NCBI GenBank assembly: GCA_944388145.1
Contig: CALXHQ010000009.1
Coordinates: 45,182 to 109,181, forward strand
Reading direction: 5' to 3'
From: an uncultured Gemmiger sp.
Lineage (GTDB): Bacteria; Bacillota; Clostridia; Oscillospirales; Ruminococcaceae
DNA: 64,000 bases
Shown: positions 27,406 through 36,574 of the stretch, in pieces
How the letters are laid out: the number at the start of each line of letters is the position of its first letter
Position numbering within the stretch: position 1 is the first letter of the stretch
Position numbers and translations under genes: made by a program
The notes under the pieces: model-generated
What the model saw: the letters and a program-made list of their open reading frames with translations, nothing else
Told to the model about the DNA's origin: nothing
Database searches by the model: none

Positions 27406-28857
27406 ATGTCCGCCGCGCCAGATCCCCACATCCTGCAAACCCGGCTGGCCGCCCTGGCCGCCGCCCGCACCCCGCTGCACATGCCGGGGCACAAGCGCCG
27501 GGTTTCCCCCGCCCCCGGCCTGCCTGTTGCCTGGGACCTGACCGAGATTGACGGCGCCGACGACCTGCACGGCGCCCAGGGCATTTTGGCCGAGGCCATG
27601 GCCCGCACGGCGGCGCTGTGGGGGGCCGCCAGGACCTTTTACCTGGTCAACGGCTCCACCTGCGGGCTGCTGGCAGGCATTCGGGCGCTGGCCCCCGCGG
27701 GCAGCACCGTCATCGCCGCACGCAACTGCCACAAAGCGGTGTTCCACGCCATCGAGCTGGGGGATCTGCGGGTGCGCTGGGTCATGCCCCGGCCGGAGGG
27801 GACCTTTGGCATCCACGGCAGTGTCCCGCCGGAGGAGGTGGCCGCCGCGCTGGACGCCTGCCCCCAGGCCGCCTGCGTCATCCTGACCAGCCCCACCTAC
27901 GAGGGTGTGCTGAGCGACATTGCCGCCATCGCCGCCCTTTGCCACGCCCGCGGCCTGCCGCTTTTGGTGGACGAGGCCCACGGCGCCCACTACCTGCCCC
28001 TGGCGGAGCCCTGCGGCTGGGTGGGCGGTGCGCTGGCCGGCGGGGCGGACGTGGTGGTGCAAAGCCCCCACAAAACACTGCCCAGCCTGACCCAGACGGC
28101 GCTTTTGCACCTGGGCGGGCGGTACGGCCTCGCCCTGGCCGGTGAGGTGGAGCGCCAGCTGGACGTGTTTGAGACCAGCTCCCCCTCCTACCCGCTGATG
28201 GCCTCGCTGGATGGGTGCACCGGGCTGCTGGCCGCCCATGGGGCCGAGTGGTTTGCCGCCTGGGCAGCCCGGCTGGACCGGTTTGACGCCGCCGCCCTGG
28301 GCCTTGCCCGGCTGCGGGTGTTCGGTCACGGGGCGGATGCCGCTTTGCCCCACCCCGCCTGCTTCCGGCTGGACCGGGGCAAAATATTGGTGGACGGGGC
28401 CCGGGCGGGCCTGACCGGGGCGCAGCTGGCGGAGATGCTGCGGCAGCGCTATGCCTTTGAGCCGGAGATGGTCTGCGGCAGCCAGCTGCTGGCCATGACC
28501 AGCCCCTGCGACGCCGACGACACGCTGGACCGCTTTGCCGCCGCCCTGTTACAGATCGACGCCGCCTCCCCCGGCGCCCGGCCTGCACCACCTCTGCCGC
28601 CGCCCGCCCCCGGCCAGACGGCCTGCACCATTGCCCGGGCGCTGCGGGCCCGGGCCGAGTTCTGCCCGCTGGCCCGGGCGGAAGGGCGCATTGCCGCCGA
28701 GTATCTGTGGGCCTACCCGCCCGGGGTTCCTCTGGTGGTGCCGGGGGAGCGCCTGTCCGCCGGTGCCCTGGCCGCCTGCCGGGCGCTGGAGGCCGCCGGC
28801 ACCCCGCTGCACCACACCGGCGGCAGCGCCCCCGACCGGCTGCGGGTGCTGGCCTAA
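27406..28857 (+). CDS. Orn/Lys/Arg decarboxylase family PLP enzyme
   Basis: A 483-aa fold-type I PLP enzyme of the short (wingless) Orn/Lys/Arg decarboxylase class. It starts near RTPLHMPGHKRR, the classic HMPGHK substrate loop. NGSTCGLLAGI, TSPTYEGV and LLVDEAHGAHY (the PLP-stacking His and Asp) follow, and then the Schiff-base lysine in VQSPHKTLPSLTQ. The C-terminal domain ends with PPGVPLVVPGERLS, also typical. It would decarboxylate a basic amino acid to a polyamine precursor, with exact substrate not decidable. ATG 27406 follows AAAGGAGG. Confidence 0.9.
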   Translation: MSAAPDPHILQTRLAALAAARTPLHMPGHKRRVSPAPGLPVAWDLTEIDGADDLHGAQGILAEAMARTAALWGAARTFYLVNGSTCGLLAGIRALAPAGSTVIAARNCHKAVFHAIELGDLRVRWVMPRPEGTFGIHGSVPPEEVAAALDACPQAACVILTSPTYEGVLSDIAAIAALCHARGLPLLVDEAHGAHYLPLAEPCGWVGGALAGGADVVVQSPHKTLPSLTQTALLHLGGRYGLALAGEVERQLDVFETSSPSYPLMASLDGCTGLLAAHGAEWFAAWAARLDRFDAAALGLARLRVFGHGADAALPHPACFRLDRGKILVDGARAGLTGAQLAEMLRQRYAFEPEMVCGSQLLAMTSPCDADDTLDRFAAALLQIDAASPGARPAPPLPPPAPGQTACTIARALRARAEFCPLARAEGRIAAEYLWAYPPGVPLVVPGERLSAGALAACRALEAAGTPLHHTGGSAPDRLRVLA

Positions 28858-29123
28858 GGGCGTGAGCGCCTGTGCCCCCGCCGCATTTTCCGGCGGTAGG
28901 GCATCCGGGGCGGACGGGGACATGCCCCGCCGGGCGGAAAATTTGCAAAAAGTTCAAATTTTGCCCATCCAAAACCGGCCTGTACCCCTTGACGGCCTTG
29001 CTATAATAGTATTAGCAGTGTGGGCATTGGATTGCTAACCCGTTGGCAGCCGTCCCCCGCCGCAATCAAAAATCCAACAGAGCAAGGCAGTTTTCCACAT
29101 CATAGAGAAACAGAGGGACAACC

Positions 29124-30329
29124 ATGGCACAGACCAAAACCAAGATCGATATTTTTTCCGGCTTTCTGGGCGCCGGCAAGACGACCCTGATCAAAAAGCT
29201 GATCCAGGAGGCCTTCGGCGGCGAAAAGCTGGTGCTGATCGAGAATGAATTCGGCGAGATCGGCATCGACGGCGGCTTTATGCGGGAGGCCGGCATCCAG
29301 GTGAACGAGCTGAACTCCGGCTGCATCTGCTGCTCGCTGGTGGGCGATTTCCGCGAGGCACTGAAAAAGGTGGTGGACACCTACCACCCCGACCGTATCC
29401 TGATCGAGCCCTCCGGCGTGGGCAAGCTGTCCGACGTGACCCGCGCGGTTGAGAGCGTGGCAGGCCACCTGCCGGTGGAGCTGAACAGCTTTGTCACCGT
29501 GGCCGATGTGGGCAAGGTCAAGCTGTACATGAAAAACTTCGGCGAGTTTTACAACGACCAGGTCAGCCATGCCTCCTGCATCATCCTCAGCCGCACCGGC
29601 AACGCCAGCCAGGCCAAGATCGACGCCGCGGTTGCCCTGCTGAAGGAGAAAAACCCCACCGCCACCATCGTCACCACCGACTGGGCCGCCCTGAACGGCA
29701 AGCAGATCGTCTCGGTGATGGACGGCAAGCGCGACCTGGTGGCCGAGCTGCTGGCCGAGGCTGCTGCCTCCAACGCCGCCCATGACGGCGAGGATGAGGA
29801 GGAGCACCACCATCACCACCACGACGGCCACTGCTGCCACCATGACCATGAGGAGCATAGCGGCGAGGAACATGGCCACGAGTGCTGCCACCACCACGAC
29901 CACGAGGACGAGGAACACGGCCATGAGTGCTGCCATCACCACGATCACGAGGACGAGGAACATGGCCATGAGTGCTGCCACCACCACGACCATGAGGACG
30001 AGGGGCACGATGGCCACTGCGGCTGCGGGCACCACCATCACCACCATGACCATGACGCCGACGAGGTGTTCACCAGCTGGGGCCGCGAGACAGCCCACCG
30101 CTACACCCGCGAGGATCTGGACGCTGCCCTGACCGCCCTGGACAGCGGCGACTACGGCCAGATCCTGCGCGCCAAGGGCATTGTGGACGGCGGCGACACC
30201 TGGTACGAGTTTGACATGGTGCCCGGTGAGCACGAGATCCGCACCTGCAGCCCCGATGTTACCGGCAAGCTGTGCGTGATCGGCAGCGAGCTGAAAGAGG
30301 ACGCTGTGGCCCAGCTGTTCCACGTGTGA
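29124..30329 (+). CDS. COG0523 (CobW/ZNG) GTPase with long His-rich metal-binding insert
   Basis: A 401-aa G3E GTPase and metal chaperone. Walker A GFLGAGKTT at residues about 13-21, NEFGEIGID, then the metal site SGCICCSL (CxCC) and EPSGVG. The usual NKxD guanine motif is replaced by SRTGNAS. Residues about 225-315 are a His/Cys/Glu/Asp-rich block with three tandem 15-residue repeats (EEHGHECCHHHDHED type). A C-terminal CobW_C-like domain follows. It probably hands Zn or Co to a client enzyme or stores metal. A TATAAT at 29002-29007 is the likely -10. It forms a pair with the DUF1980 fusion 60 bp downstream. Confidence 0.9.
   Translation: MAQTKTKIDIFSGFLGAGKTTLIKKLIQEAFGGEKLVLIENEFGEIGIDGGFMREAGIQVNELNSGCICCSLVGDFREALKKVVDTYHPDRILIEPSGVGKLSDVTRAVESVAGHLPVELNSFVTVADVGKVKLYMKNFGEFYNDQVSHASCIILSRTGNASQAKIDAAVALLKEKNPTATIVTTDWAALNGKQIVSVMDGKRDLVAELLAEAAASNAAHDGEDEEEHHHHHHDGHCCHHDHEEHSGEEHGHECCHHHDHEDEEHGHECCHHHDHEDEEHGHECCHHHDHEDEGHDGHCGCGHHHHHHDHDADEVFTSWGRETAHRYTREDLDAALTALDSGDYGQILRAKGIVDGGDTWYEFDMVPGEHEIRTCSPDVTGKLCVIGSELKEDAVAQLFHV
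29865..29999 (+). repeat. Three tandem 45-bp repeats inside the His-rich GTPase gene
   Basis: Units at 29865, 29910 and 29955, each 45 bp and starting GAGGAACA, encode identical 15-residue His/Cys/acidic blocks. Differences are synonymous third-position changes. A degenerate fourth unit follows. Confidence 0.9.
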
Positions 30330-30389
30330 GCACACGTCCGCGCATCTCTGCCCGGACCATATGGAAGAAATACCAGACAGGAGGCTGCT

Positions 30390-31370
30390 ATGGCGGCAAA
30401 AGAGATTCCGGTCTATCTGTTCGTCGGCCAGCTGGAGAGCGGCAAGACCCGCTTTATCCAGGAGACGATGGAGGACCCCCAGTTCGACTCCGGCGACAAG
30501 ACACTGCTGCTTGTCTGCGAAGAGGGCGAGGAAGAATATGACCCCGACAAGTTCGGCTTTGGCGGCGTGACCGTCGCCTATCTGGAGGACAAGAGCGAGC
30601 TGAACAAGCCCCACCTGGAGGAGCTGGTCAAAAAGAGCGGCTGCGGCCGCGTGGTGGTGGAGTATAACGGCATGTGGCTGATCCAGGACTTTGCCGACGC
30701 CATGCCCGACAACTGGCTGATCTACCAGGTACTGGCCACCGCCGACGGCACCACCATCAAGACCTACGCCGGCGACAACGCCATGCGGTCGCTGCTGCTG
30801 GACAAGCTGCGCGTCAGCGAGCTGCTGGTGGTCAACCGGGCCGAGAAGGTCAACGATGACGCCAGCCGCCAGCTGATCCACAAGCTGGTGCGCCAGGCCA
30901 GCCGCCGCTGCGACATCGCTTACGAGTTCGCCGACGGGTCGGTGGCCTACGACGACATCCCCGACCCGCTGCCCTTTGACGTGAACGCCCCGGTGATTGA
31001 TATTCCCGGCGACTGTTTCGGCGTGTGGTACATGGACTGCATGGACGACATGAAGAAGTACGACGGCAAAACCGTCAGGTTCCTGGCGCAGGTCTGCCAG
31101 ACTGCCCGCGCCGGCAAGGACAGTTTTGTGCCCGGCCGGTTTGCCATGACCTGCTGCGTGCAGGACATCCAGTTTGTGGGATTCCCCTGCAAATATTCCG
31201 CCTACAAACAGCTGAAACAGCGGGACTGGATCACCGTCACCGCCAAGGTGAACCTTAAATTCCACCCCATCTACAAGGGCCAAACCCCCGACTCCACCGG
31301 GCCGGTGCTCACCGCCCTCAGCGTGGAACCCGCCCAAAAGCCCGCCAACGACGTGGTTATGTTCAGCTGA
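30390..31370 (+). CDS. CobW-like GTPase fused to a DUF1980/TIGR03943 (YcgQ-like) domain
   Basis: A 326-aa protein. The N-terminal part (1-190) is a reduced P-loop domain with Walker A GQLESGKTRF, RVVVEYNGMW and a LLVVNRAEKV guanine-type motif; the CxCC metal site is absent. The C-terminal part (about 205-326) matches the YcgQ/DUF1980 OB-like domain: GKTVRFLAQVC, FVPGRFAMTCCVQDIQFVG, DWITVTAKV and PVLTALSVEP. YcgQ partners are linked to zinc-responsive GTPase clusters. Placement 60 bp behind a His-rich COG0523 gene, and ahead of a terminator, argues for a joint metal-trafficking role. ATG 30390 follows AGGAGG. Confidence 0.85.
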   Translation: MAAKEIPVYLFVGQLESGKTRFIQETMEDPQFDSGDKTLLLVCEEGEEEYDPDKFGFGGVTVAYLEDKSELNKPHLEELVKKSGCGRVVVEYNGMWLIQDFADAMPDNWLIYQVLATADGTTIKTYAGDNAMRSLLLDKLRVSELLVVNRAEKVNDDASRQLIHKLVRQASRRCDIAYEFADGSVAYDDIPDPLPFDVNAPVIDIPGDCFGVWYMDCMDDMKKYDGKTVRFLAQVCQTARAGKDSFVPGRFAMTCCVQDIQFVGFPCKYSAYKQLKQRDWITVTAKVNLKFHPIYKGQTPDSTGPVLTALSVEPAQKPANDVVMFS

Positions 31371-31387
31371 TCCAACCTGCAATGTTT

Positions 31388-31416
31388 CTCCCGCAGAGTC
31401 CCTGCGGGAGTTTTTT
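31388..31416 (+). terminator. Terminator after the metal-chaperone pair
   Basis: CTCCCGCAG (31388-31396) pairs with CTGCGGGAG (31402-31410), followed by six T. Confidence 0.9.
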
Positions 31417-31446
31417 GTGCCCGGCCACCCCTTGCAGGACAGCAAC

Positions 31447-31625
31447 GCGCCCCATCCATCGGTACGAGCGATGAATGGGGCGCTTCTATTTGGGAGAGTG
31501 GATGGCGTGGCTGGAGGAGCGGCGCTGCGGCGCTGCGGCCGGGGCTTGCATTTTGGGGAAAGGAAGTCCGGCAACAACAATGGGGCGGGTCCGGCGGAAC
31601 CCAGATCCCTGCCGGACTCGCCCCA
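31447..31625. repeat. Two consecutive GC-rich hairpins in a 400-bp gene-free gap
   Basis: Hairpin 1 pairs 31447-31461 with 31469-31483 (one mismatch); hairpin 2 pairs 31581-31595 with 31611-31625 (one mismatch). Neither has a clear T-run. Together with the terminators on each side they fill most of 31388-31702; no gene is evident in 31417-31820. Confidence 0.55.
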
Positions 31626-31665
31626 TTGCGAGCTGTCTCAACGTTGCATCCTTCCGGCAACGAAA

Positions 31666-31702
31666 CAAAAAGCGCCGGAAAGCATTCTCTGCTTCCCGGC
31701 GC
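31666..31702 (-). terminator. Terminator after the aminotransferase
   Basis: On the minus strand a 13-bp stem (31690-31702 with 31672-31684) runs into TTTTTGTTT. Confidence 0.85.
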
Positions 31703-31820
31703 CGTTTCCTTACTGGCAGTATAGTCCCCTTTTGGGGCAGCGTCAAGGGCAGCGGGGAATTTTCGGCATTGCCGCCTGTCCCTTTGCACTGTTCGTTCGG
31801 ATTTTGTGCAATTTGGAGGC

Positions 31821-33011
31821 TTACCGGCCGTATTCCTCCCGCACAAAGCGCTCCAGGGCGGCAAAGCTGCGCTGGACCTTTTCGGTGTCGATGCAGTAGG
31901 CCATGCGGAAATGCCCCGGGCAGCCGAAGGAATCGCCCGGTACCAGCACCAGGTCGTACTGGGTGGCTTTCTGGCAGAAGGCCACGGCGTCCGGCTCCAG
32001 CGACCGGGGGAAAATGTAGAAGGTGCCGTCCGGCTTGACCATCTCAAAGCCCAGGCGCTTCAGCTCAGCGTAGATCAGCTCCATATTGCGCTCGTAGACC
32101 GAGAGGTCGCTGGTCTCGTCCAGGCACTGGGCCACCGCCAGCTGAATGATGGAGGCCGGGCAGTTATGGCCGGTCCCGCGGGAGATCTGGCCGCAGACCG
32201 GCACAATCAGCTCCGCCTGCTGGCAGGCGGGGTTGGCGGCCACATAGCCGATGCGCTCGCCGGGCAGGCTCAGGCTCTTGGAGAAGGAGTAGCAGGTCAG
32301 GGTGTCGGCGTAGAATTTGGCCGGGTAGACGATGGACTGCCCGCCGAAGAGAATCTCCCGATATGGCTCATCCGAAATCAGGAAGATGTGCCGGCCGATG
32401 CGCGCCGACGCGGCGGTGAGCAGGTCGGCCAGGGCCTGCATCGTCTCGGCGGTATAGACGGCGCCGGAGGGGTTGTTGGGGGTGTTGATCAGCACCGCGG
32501 CGGTGTTTTCGTTGATGGCGGCGTCCATGGCGTCCAGGTCGATCTGGAAGTCGGCCGGGCGGGGCGGGATGGTGCGCATGACCAGGCCCGCACCCTCGAT
32601 GTAGGGTTTGTACTCAGGGAAGAAGGGGGCGGGCACCAGCACCTCCTGCCCAGGCGCGCAGACACAGCGCAGTGCATGGGCCAGCGCGCCGGCGGCGCCG
32701 GTGGTCATAAAGATATGCTCCATGCCGTATTGCATGCCGAACCGGCGGTTGAGGCTGTCCGCCACCGCCTGCCGCACCGAGGGGATGGTCAGCGAGGGGC
32801 TGTACCCGTGCAGCGTGACCGGCTGTTCGGTCTGGAGCAGGCGGATCATGGTTTGGGTGAACTTTTCCGGGCAGGGCACGCTGGGGTTGCCCAGCGAGTA
32901 GTCAAAGACGTTGTCGTAGCCGATCTCCTGGCCGCGGGCGGTGGCCCACTCGCTGAGGGTGCGGATAACCGACTTGGCGCCCAGCATATCAATGTAGTTT
33001 TGCGGGATCAT
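31821..33011 (-). CDS. Class I/II PLP-dependent aminotransferase
   Basis: A 396-aa fold-type I aminotransferase of the AspC-like class. YSLGNPSVPCPE and TLHGYSPSLTIPSVRQAV are family landmarks. INTPNNPSGAVYT carries the PLP-ring Asn-Pro, ISDEPYREI the Asp and Tyr, and CYSFSKSLSLPGERIGY the Schiff-base Lys. A C-terminal FRMAYCID contains the carboxylate-binding Arg. It transfers an amino group between an amino acid and a 2-oxoacid, with substrate unclear. ATG 33011 follows AAGGAGG. A terminator sits about 120 bp downstream. Confidence 0.92.
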   Translation of the reverse strand: MIPQNYIDMLGAKSVIRTLSEWATARGQEIGYDNVFDYSLGNPSVPCPEKFTQTMIRLLQTEQPVTLHGYSPSLTIPSVRQAVADSLNRRFGMQYGMEHIFMTTGAAGALAHALRCVCAPGQEVLVPAPFFPEYKPYIEGAGLVMRTIPPRPADFQIDLDAMDAAINENTAAVLINTPNNPSGAVYTAETMQALADLLTAASARIGRHIFLISDEPYREILFGGQSIVYPAKFYADTLTCYSFSKSLSLPGERIGYVAANPACQQAELIVPVCGQISRGTGHNCPASIIQLAVAQCLDETSDLSVYERNMELIYAELKRLGFEMVKPDGTFYIFPRSLEPDAVAFCQKATQYDLVLVPGDSFGCPGHFRMAYCIDTEKVQRSFAALERFVREEYGR

Positions 33012-33258
33012 GGAAAAACCTCCTTATACAGCAGCGTTTGGCGATTGACCGAAATTGCAGGGCGGGCGTCTAGGCCCACCGCGGGAGAGCGGGAGCGGCC
33101 GGCAGCAGCCGGGGTCGGCAAAACGCCCCCTCGGCCCGCAGGGTAGGGCCGAGCGCCACGATATGGTGGGGGAGCCTGCCGTTTGTCTCGGGCAGGATGC
33201 CAAAGGGCAAGGCACTTTGGCCCGCGTCCACCGCGTGGGACCGGTGGCACCTTTCTCG

Positions 33259-33345
33259 GTTCCTCTTTCGGTGACGAAAGAGGAACGCCCCCCGCCGCTG
33301 AACGGAAAAATCGAAGCCGCCCACCCTGCCAGGTTGAGAAAAAAC
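33259..33345. repeat. Dispersed palindromic element, copy C
   Basis: Core CCTCTTTC-GGTGAC-GAAAGAGG followed by CCCCCCGCCGCTGAACGG and a tail ending GGTTGAGAAAAAAC, close to the right arm of copy B. It sits in the 383-bp gap 33012-33394, which contains no gene that I can support. Confidence 0.65.
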
Positions 33346-33394
33346 ACCCCGGCACCCCTGCCAAACCGAGAAAGAATAGCCCCCTGGCGGCGGG

Positions 33395-34051
33395 TCACTT
33401 CCCCAGGATCACCTGCTCCAGCCGGGCGGTGTCGGCGGCGAGGTAGTCGGCCCCGGCCTGCCGCAGTTCCTCCTCAGTGCGGAAGCCCCACAGCACGCCG
33501 CAGCAGGGCAGCCCAGCGTTATGGCCGGTGCGAACATCCACATTGCTGTCCCCCACATAGAGGGTTGCAGCCGGGTCGGCGTCCAGTGCCCGCATCAGGG
33601 CCAGCGTGCCCTCCGGCGCGGGCTTTTTGGGCACGTCGGGCAGGGCGCCCCGCACCACGGCAAACAGCGCGGTGTCAAAATAGTGCGCCACCACCCGCCG
33701 GGCCAGCGCGTCGTCCTTGTTGGAAAACACCGCCATCTGCACCCCCGCCGCGGCCAGCCGGGCCAGCAGCTCTGGCATGCCCGGGTAGGGGCGGGTCTTG
33801 TCAAACATATGGGCGTTGTAGTCGGCATCAAAGGCGCGGTAGGCCTCCTCCAGCTCGGCGGGTGTGCTGTGGTCCCCGGGCGCCAGGCGCTCGATCAGCT
33901 TGGGAATGCCGTTGCCCACCAGGTACCGGAACTGATCCACCGTGTGGGTTGGCCAGTCGCGGGCTGCGCACATCCGGTTGCCGGCGTCGGTCAGGTCCTC
34001 GATGGTGTTCAGCAGCGTTCCATCCAGATCAAACAATACAGTCCTGTACAT
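33395..34051 (-). CDS. HAD-superfamily phosphatase (phosphoglycolate phosphatase-like)
   Basis: A 218-aa HAD hydrolase with a helical cap. Motif [13 protein letters not shown] (nucleophile Asp), motif [10 protein letters not shown] (Ser), motif III Lys in KKPAPEGT, motif [14 protein letters not shown]. The motif order and cap length resemble phosphoglycolate phosphatases. The substrate is a small phosphorylated metabolite, not defined here. Start MYRTVLFD at 34051 is chosen for the GGAAGGAAAG site; a longer N-terminus has no support. Confidence 0.9.
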   Translation of the reverse strand: MYRTVLFDLDGTLLNTIEDLTDAGNRMCAARDWPTHTVDQFRYLVGNGIPKLIERLAPGDHSTPAELEEAYRAFDADYNAHMFDKTRPYPGMPELLARLAAAGVQMAVFSNKDDALARRVVAHYFDTALFAVVRGALPDVPKKPAPEGTLALMRALDADPAATLYVGDSNVDVRTGHNAGLPCCGVLWGFRTEEELRQAGADYLAADTARLEQVILGK

Positions 34052-34256
34052 CTTTCCTTCCCCCTGCGTGCAGCGAGTTCTTTTGTGCCGCAGCGCGTTC
34101 GGCGCATTGCAGGCGCCTCTGCCTCCTATTATAGGAGCTTTGCCCGCAAACGGCAATGGCTGCCGGGGCGTTTTTCTCAGCGCGGCAGTTGCGGGCCGGG
34201 GTTTCTTTTATTCAAATTTGTGGTACAATGGGAATACAATCTACGGGGGTGTATCC

Positions 34257-35132
34257 ATGGAGTTTTTTCTTGAAATTTTGAAAGCCGTCGCCTACGGCAT
34301 CATCGAGGGCATCACCGAGTGGCTGCCCATCTCCAGCACCGGGCACATGATCCTGGCCGAGCAGGTGCTGAAATTCCAGCTTTCGGATGAATTTTTGGAG
34401 ATGTTCCGGGTGGTCATCCAGCTGGGCGCCATCCTGGCGGTGGTGGTGCTCTACTTCCACAAGCTGTGGCCTTTCTGCGTGGACAACGGCCGCGACGACG
34501 GCTTGGCCCGCCATGTGCGCTGGCCGGTGATGCGGCTGTGGTTCAAGATCATCGCCGCCTGCCTGCCCGCCGCTGTGCTGGGCATCCTGCTGGACGACTG
34601 GATGGACGAACATCTGTACAACAGCGTTGTGGTGGCGCTGATGCTGATCGTTTACGGCATCGCCTTCCTTTTGATCGAGCGCCGGCCCCGCCCGCCCAGG
34701 ACCACCAAACTGAGCCGCATCACCTACAAAAACGCCTTTGCCATCGGCGGATGGCAGGTGCTTTCGCTGATCCCGGGCACCTCCCGCAGCGGCGCCACCA
34801 TCCTGGGCGGCATGATGTGCGGTCTGTCCCGGCCGGTGGCCTCCCAGTTCACCTTCTTTCTGGCCATCCCGGTCATGGCCGGCGCCAGCCTGCTGAAGAT
34901 CGTCAAATTCTTCGCCGACGGCAACTCCATCACCGGGCAGGAGATCCTGATCCTTGTGGTGGGATGCGCGGTGGCGTTCCTTGTCTCCATTTGGGCCATC
35001 CGCTTTTTGATGAACTACGTCAAAAGCCACAGCTTTACGGTGTTTGGCTGGTACCGCATCGTGCTGGGCGTCATCGTGCTGGGCGTCTTTGCCGTCCAAA
35101 GCCTGACCGGCGCCACTGCGCCGGCCGCGTAA
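34257..35132 (+). CDS. uppP: Undecaprenyl-diphosphatase (BacA/UppP)
   Basis: A 291-aa integral membrane phosphatase that recycles undecaprenyl pyrophosphate to the lipid carrier for peptidoglycan synthesis and gives bacitracin tolerance. Signature 1, [15 protein letters not shown] (about 18-32), and signature 2, [15 protein letters not shown] (about 173-187), contain the catalytic Glu, Ser and Arg. Eight or so helices, normal length. An extended -10 TGG-TACAAT lies about 30 bp upstream of the ATG, and a perfect terminator follows. Confidence 0.95.
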   Translation: MEFFLEILKAVAYGIIEGITEWLPISSTGHMILAEQVLKFQLSDEFLEMFRVVIQLGAILAVVVLYFHKLWPFCVDNGRDDGLARHVRWPVMRLWFKIIAACLPAAVLGILLDDWMDEHLYNSVVVALMLIVYGIAFLLIERRPRPPRTTKLSRITYKNAFAIGGWQVLSLIPGTSRSGATILGGMMCGLSRPVASQFTFFLAIPVMAGASLLKIVKFFADGNSITGQEILILVVGCAVAFLVSIWAIRFLMNYVKSHSFTVFGWYRIVLGVIVLGVFAVQSLTGATAPAA

Positions 35133-35155
35133 CCTTCCCCACTGTCCGATACCGC

Positions 35156-35185
35156 AAGGCGGGCGACCCCGGTCGCCCGCCTTTT
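35156..35185. terminator. Bidirectional terminator between uppP and the aldo/keto reductase
   Basis: A perfect 13-bp stem (35156-35168 with 35171-35183) with a 2-nt loop runs into TTTTG. Confidence 0.85.
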
Positions 35186-35198
35186 GCTGTCTTTACGC

Positions 35199-36302
35199 TT
35201 ATTCGCCAAACCAGGCGGCGATCTGCTGCATGCGCTGCATCTGGTGCACATGGAAGGGGCAGCGGCCGTCGCAGTGACCGCAGGCCACACAGTCGGAGGC
35301 ATGCTTTTCCAGCGTGCGGTAATGCTCTTTGGCCAGCTCGTCCCCCATGCGGGCCAGGTCGTAGTACTTGTTGATCAGGCCCACATCCAGGCCCATGGGG
35401 CAGGGCTGGCAGTGGTTGCAGTAGGTACAAACGCCCTCGGCTGCCTTGGGGGCCACGCCGCCCAGTACCGAGTAGTCCCGCTCCCCGGCCGGGGCGTCAA
35501 AAAAGCCCAGCAGCGCCTGCAGGTCCCGGCGATCCCGCACACCGGGCAGCACCGTCAGCACGCCGGGACGGTCCAGCGCGTATTGCAGGCACTGGTAGCG
35601 GGTCAGCGCCAGACCAAAGGGGGAGCGCTGGGCATCCAGCAGCTGGCCGGCGGCAAAGGCTTTCATCACCGAGATGCCCACGCCCTGGGCTTCGCAGCGG
35701 CGGTAGAGGGCCATGCGCTGGTCCACCTCACCCAGGCCGTACTCCCCCTTCTGGTAGTCGTAGGCCGGGTTGATGCTGAACATCAGCATATCCAGGATGC
35801 CGGTGTCCAGCACCTGGTCCGCCACCGCGGGGGTATGGCTGCTCATGCCGATGTGGCGCACCACGCCCTGGCGCTTCAGGTCCAGGAGATAGTCGATGGT
35901 GCCAGCGGCTCTCGCCTTTGCATAATCCTCCGCCTCGTCGATGCAGTGGATAAAGCCGAAGTCAATGTAATCGGTCTTGAGCCGGGTCAGCTGCCAGTCC
36001 ACCGACCGCTTGATGGTGTCCAGGTCCAGCGTCCAGCCGTACTTGCCGGTGGAATACTCGGCGCCGAAGTGGATCTGGAAGTACACCTTCTGCCGCATCC
36101 CCGCCGAGGCGACGGCATTGCCGTAGGCGGCAAAGGGGGCCGCGTCCGCCGAGGCCATGTCAAAGTAGTTGACGCCGTTTTCCAGCGCCAGGGCGACGGT
36201 GGCCTCGATCTCCTTCTCCCCCGCCTGGCCGATGGCGCTGGACCCCATGCCCAGCACGCCGATCTGTTCGTCCCCGTGGGGCAGTTTGCGGTATTGCATC
36301 AT
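35199..36302 (-). CDS. Aldo/keto reductase with C-terminal 4Fe-4S ferredoxin domain
   Basis: A 367-aa protein of the Fe-S aldo/keto reductase group (COG1453-like). The N-terminal TIM barrel starts MQYRKLPHGDEQIGVLGMGS, with NYFDMASADAAP and FIHCIDE as the catalytic region and GVRHIGMSSH-type strands. The C-terminal portion binds iron-sulphur clusters through CTYCNHCQPCPMG and CVACGHCDGRCPF. It reduces carbonyls or flavin-linked substrates using ferredoxin-type electrons, with substrate unknown. ATG ATG at 36302 follows CAGGAGG. Confidence 0.92.
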   Translation of the reverse strand: MMQYRKLPHGDEQIGVLGMGSSAIGQAGEKEIEATVALALENGVNYFDMASADAAPFAAYGNAVASAGMRQKVYFQIHFGAEYSTGKYGWTLDLDTIKRSVDWQLTRLKTDYIDFGFIHCIDEAEDYAKARAAGTIDYLLDLKRQGVVRHIGMSSHTPAVADQVLDTGILDMLMFSINPAYDYQKGEYGLGEVDQRMALYRRCEAQGVGISVMKAFAAGQLLDAQRSPFGLALTRYQCLQYALDRPGVLTVLPGVRDRRDLQALLGFFDAPAGERDYSVLGGVAPKAAEGVCTYCNHCQPCPMGLDVGLINKYYDLARMGDELAKEHYRTLEKHASDCVACGHCDGRCPFHVHQMQRMQQIAAWFGE

Positions 36303-36436
36303 AAAATCCTCCTGTCTTTGAAGTGGACCGCCGCCAGGTCCGGCGGGTGGCATTTTCCTGGCTTGGCGGGGCGGGTGCCGCCAGGTTACATAGGGGTCCC
36401 ATCCTTTTTTGCCGGCTCGCCGCCCGCCTGTATGGC

Positions 36437-36472
36437 AAAGGCCGCGCAGGCAACAACACCTGCGCGGCCTTT
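36437..36472. terminator. Hairpin terminator in the 270-bp gap before the reductase
   Basis: A perfect 14-bp stem (36437-36450 with 36459-36472). It ends the minus-strand membrane-protein transcript at 36575. Confidence 0.75.
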
Positions 36473-36574
36473 CTGCTTCTATTGTACCCGGCATCGCCCG
36501 GAATGTAAAATACCTGGTTGGGATGGCGGCGTATACCCCAAAAGCATGGCACCGCGCCGCTTTTGCCGGAGGGT

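Noticed and set aside
29012-29038. TTAGCA-N15-TGCTAA as a zinc-regulator (Zur) operator before the CobW gene
   Set aside because: The spacing and sequence do not resemble a Fur-family box; may be chance.
29865-29999. CRISPR-like repeats
   Set aside because: The 45-bp units are adjacent with no spacers and encode His/Cys-rich residues in frame within a GTPase gene.
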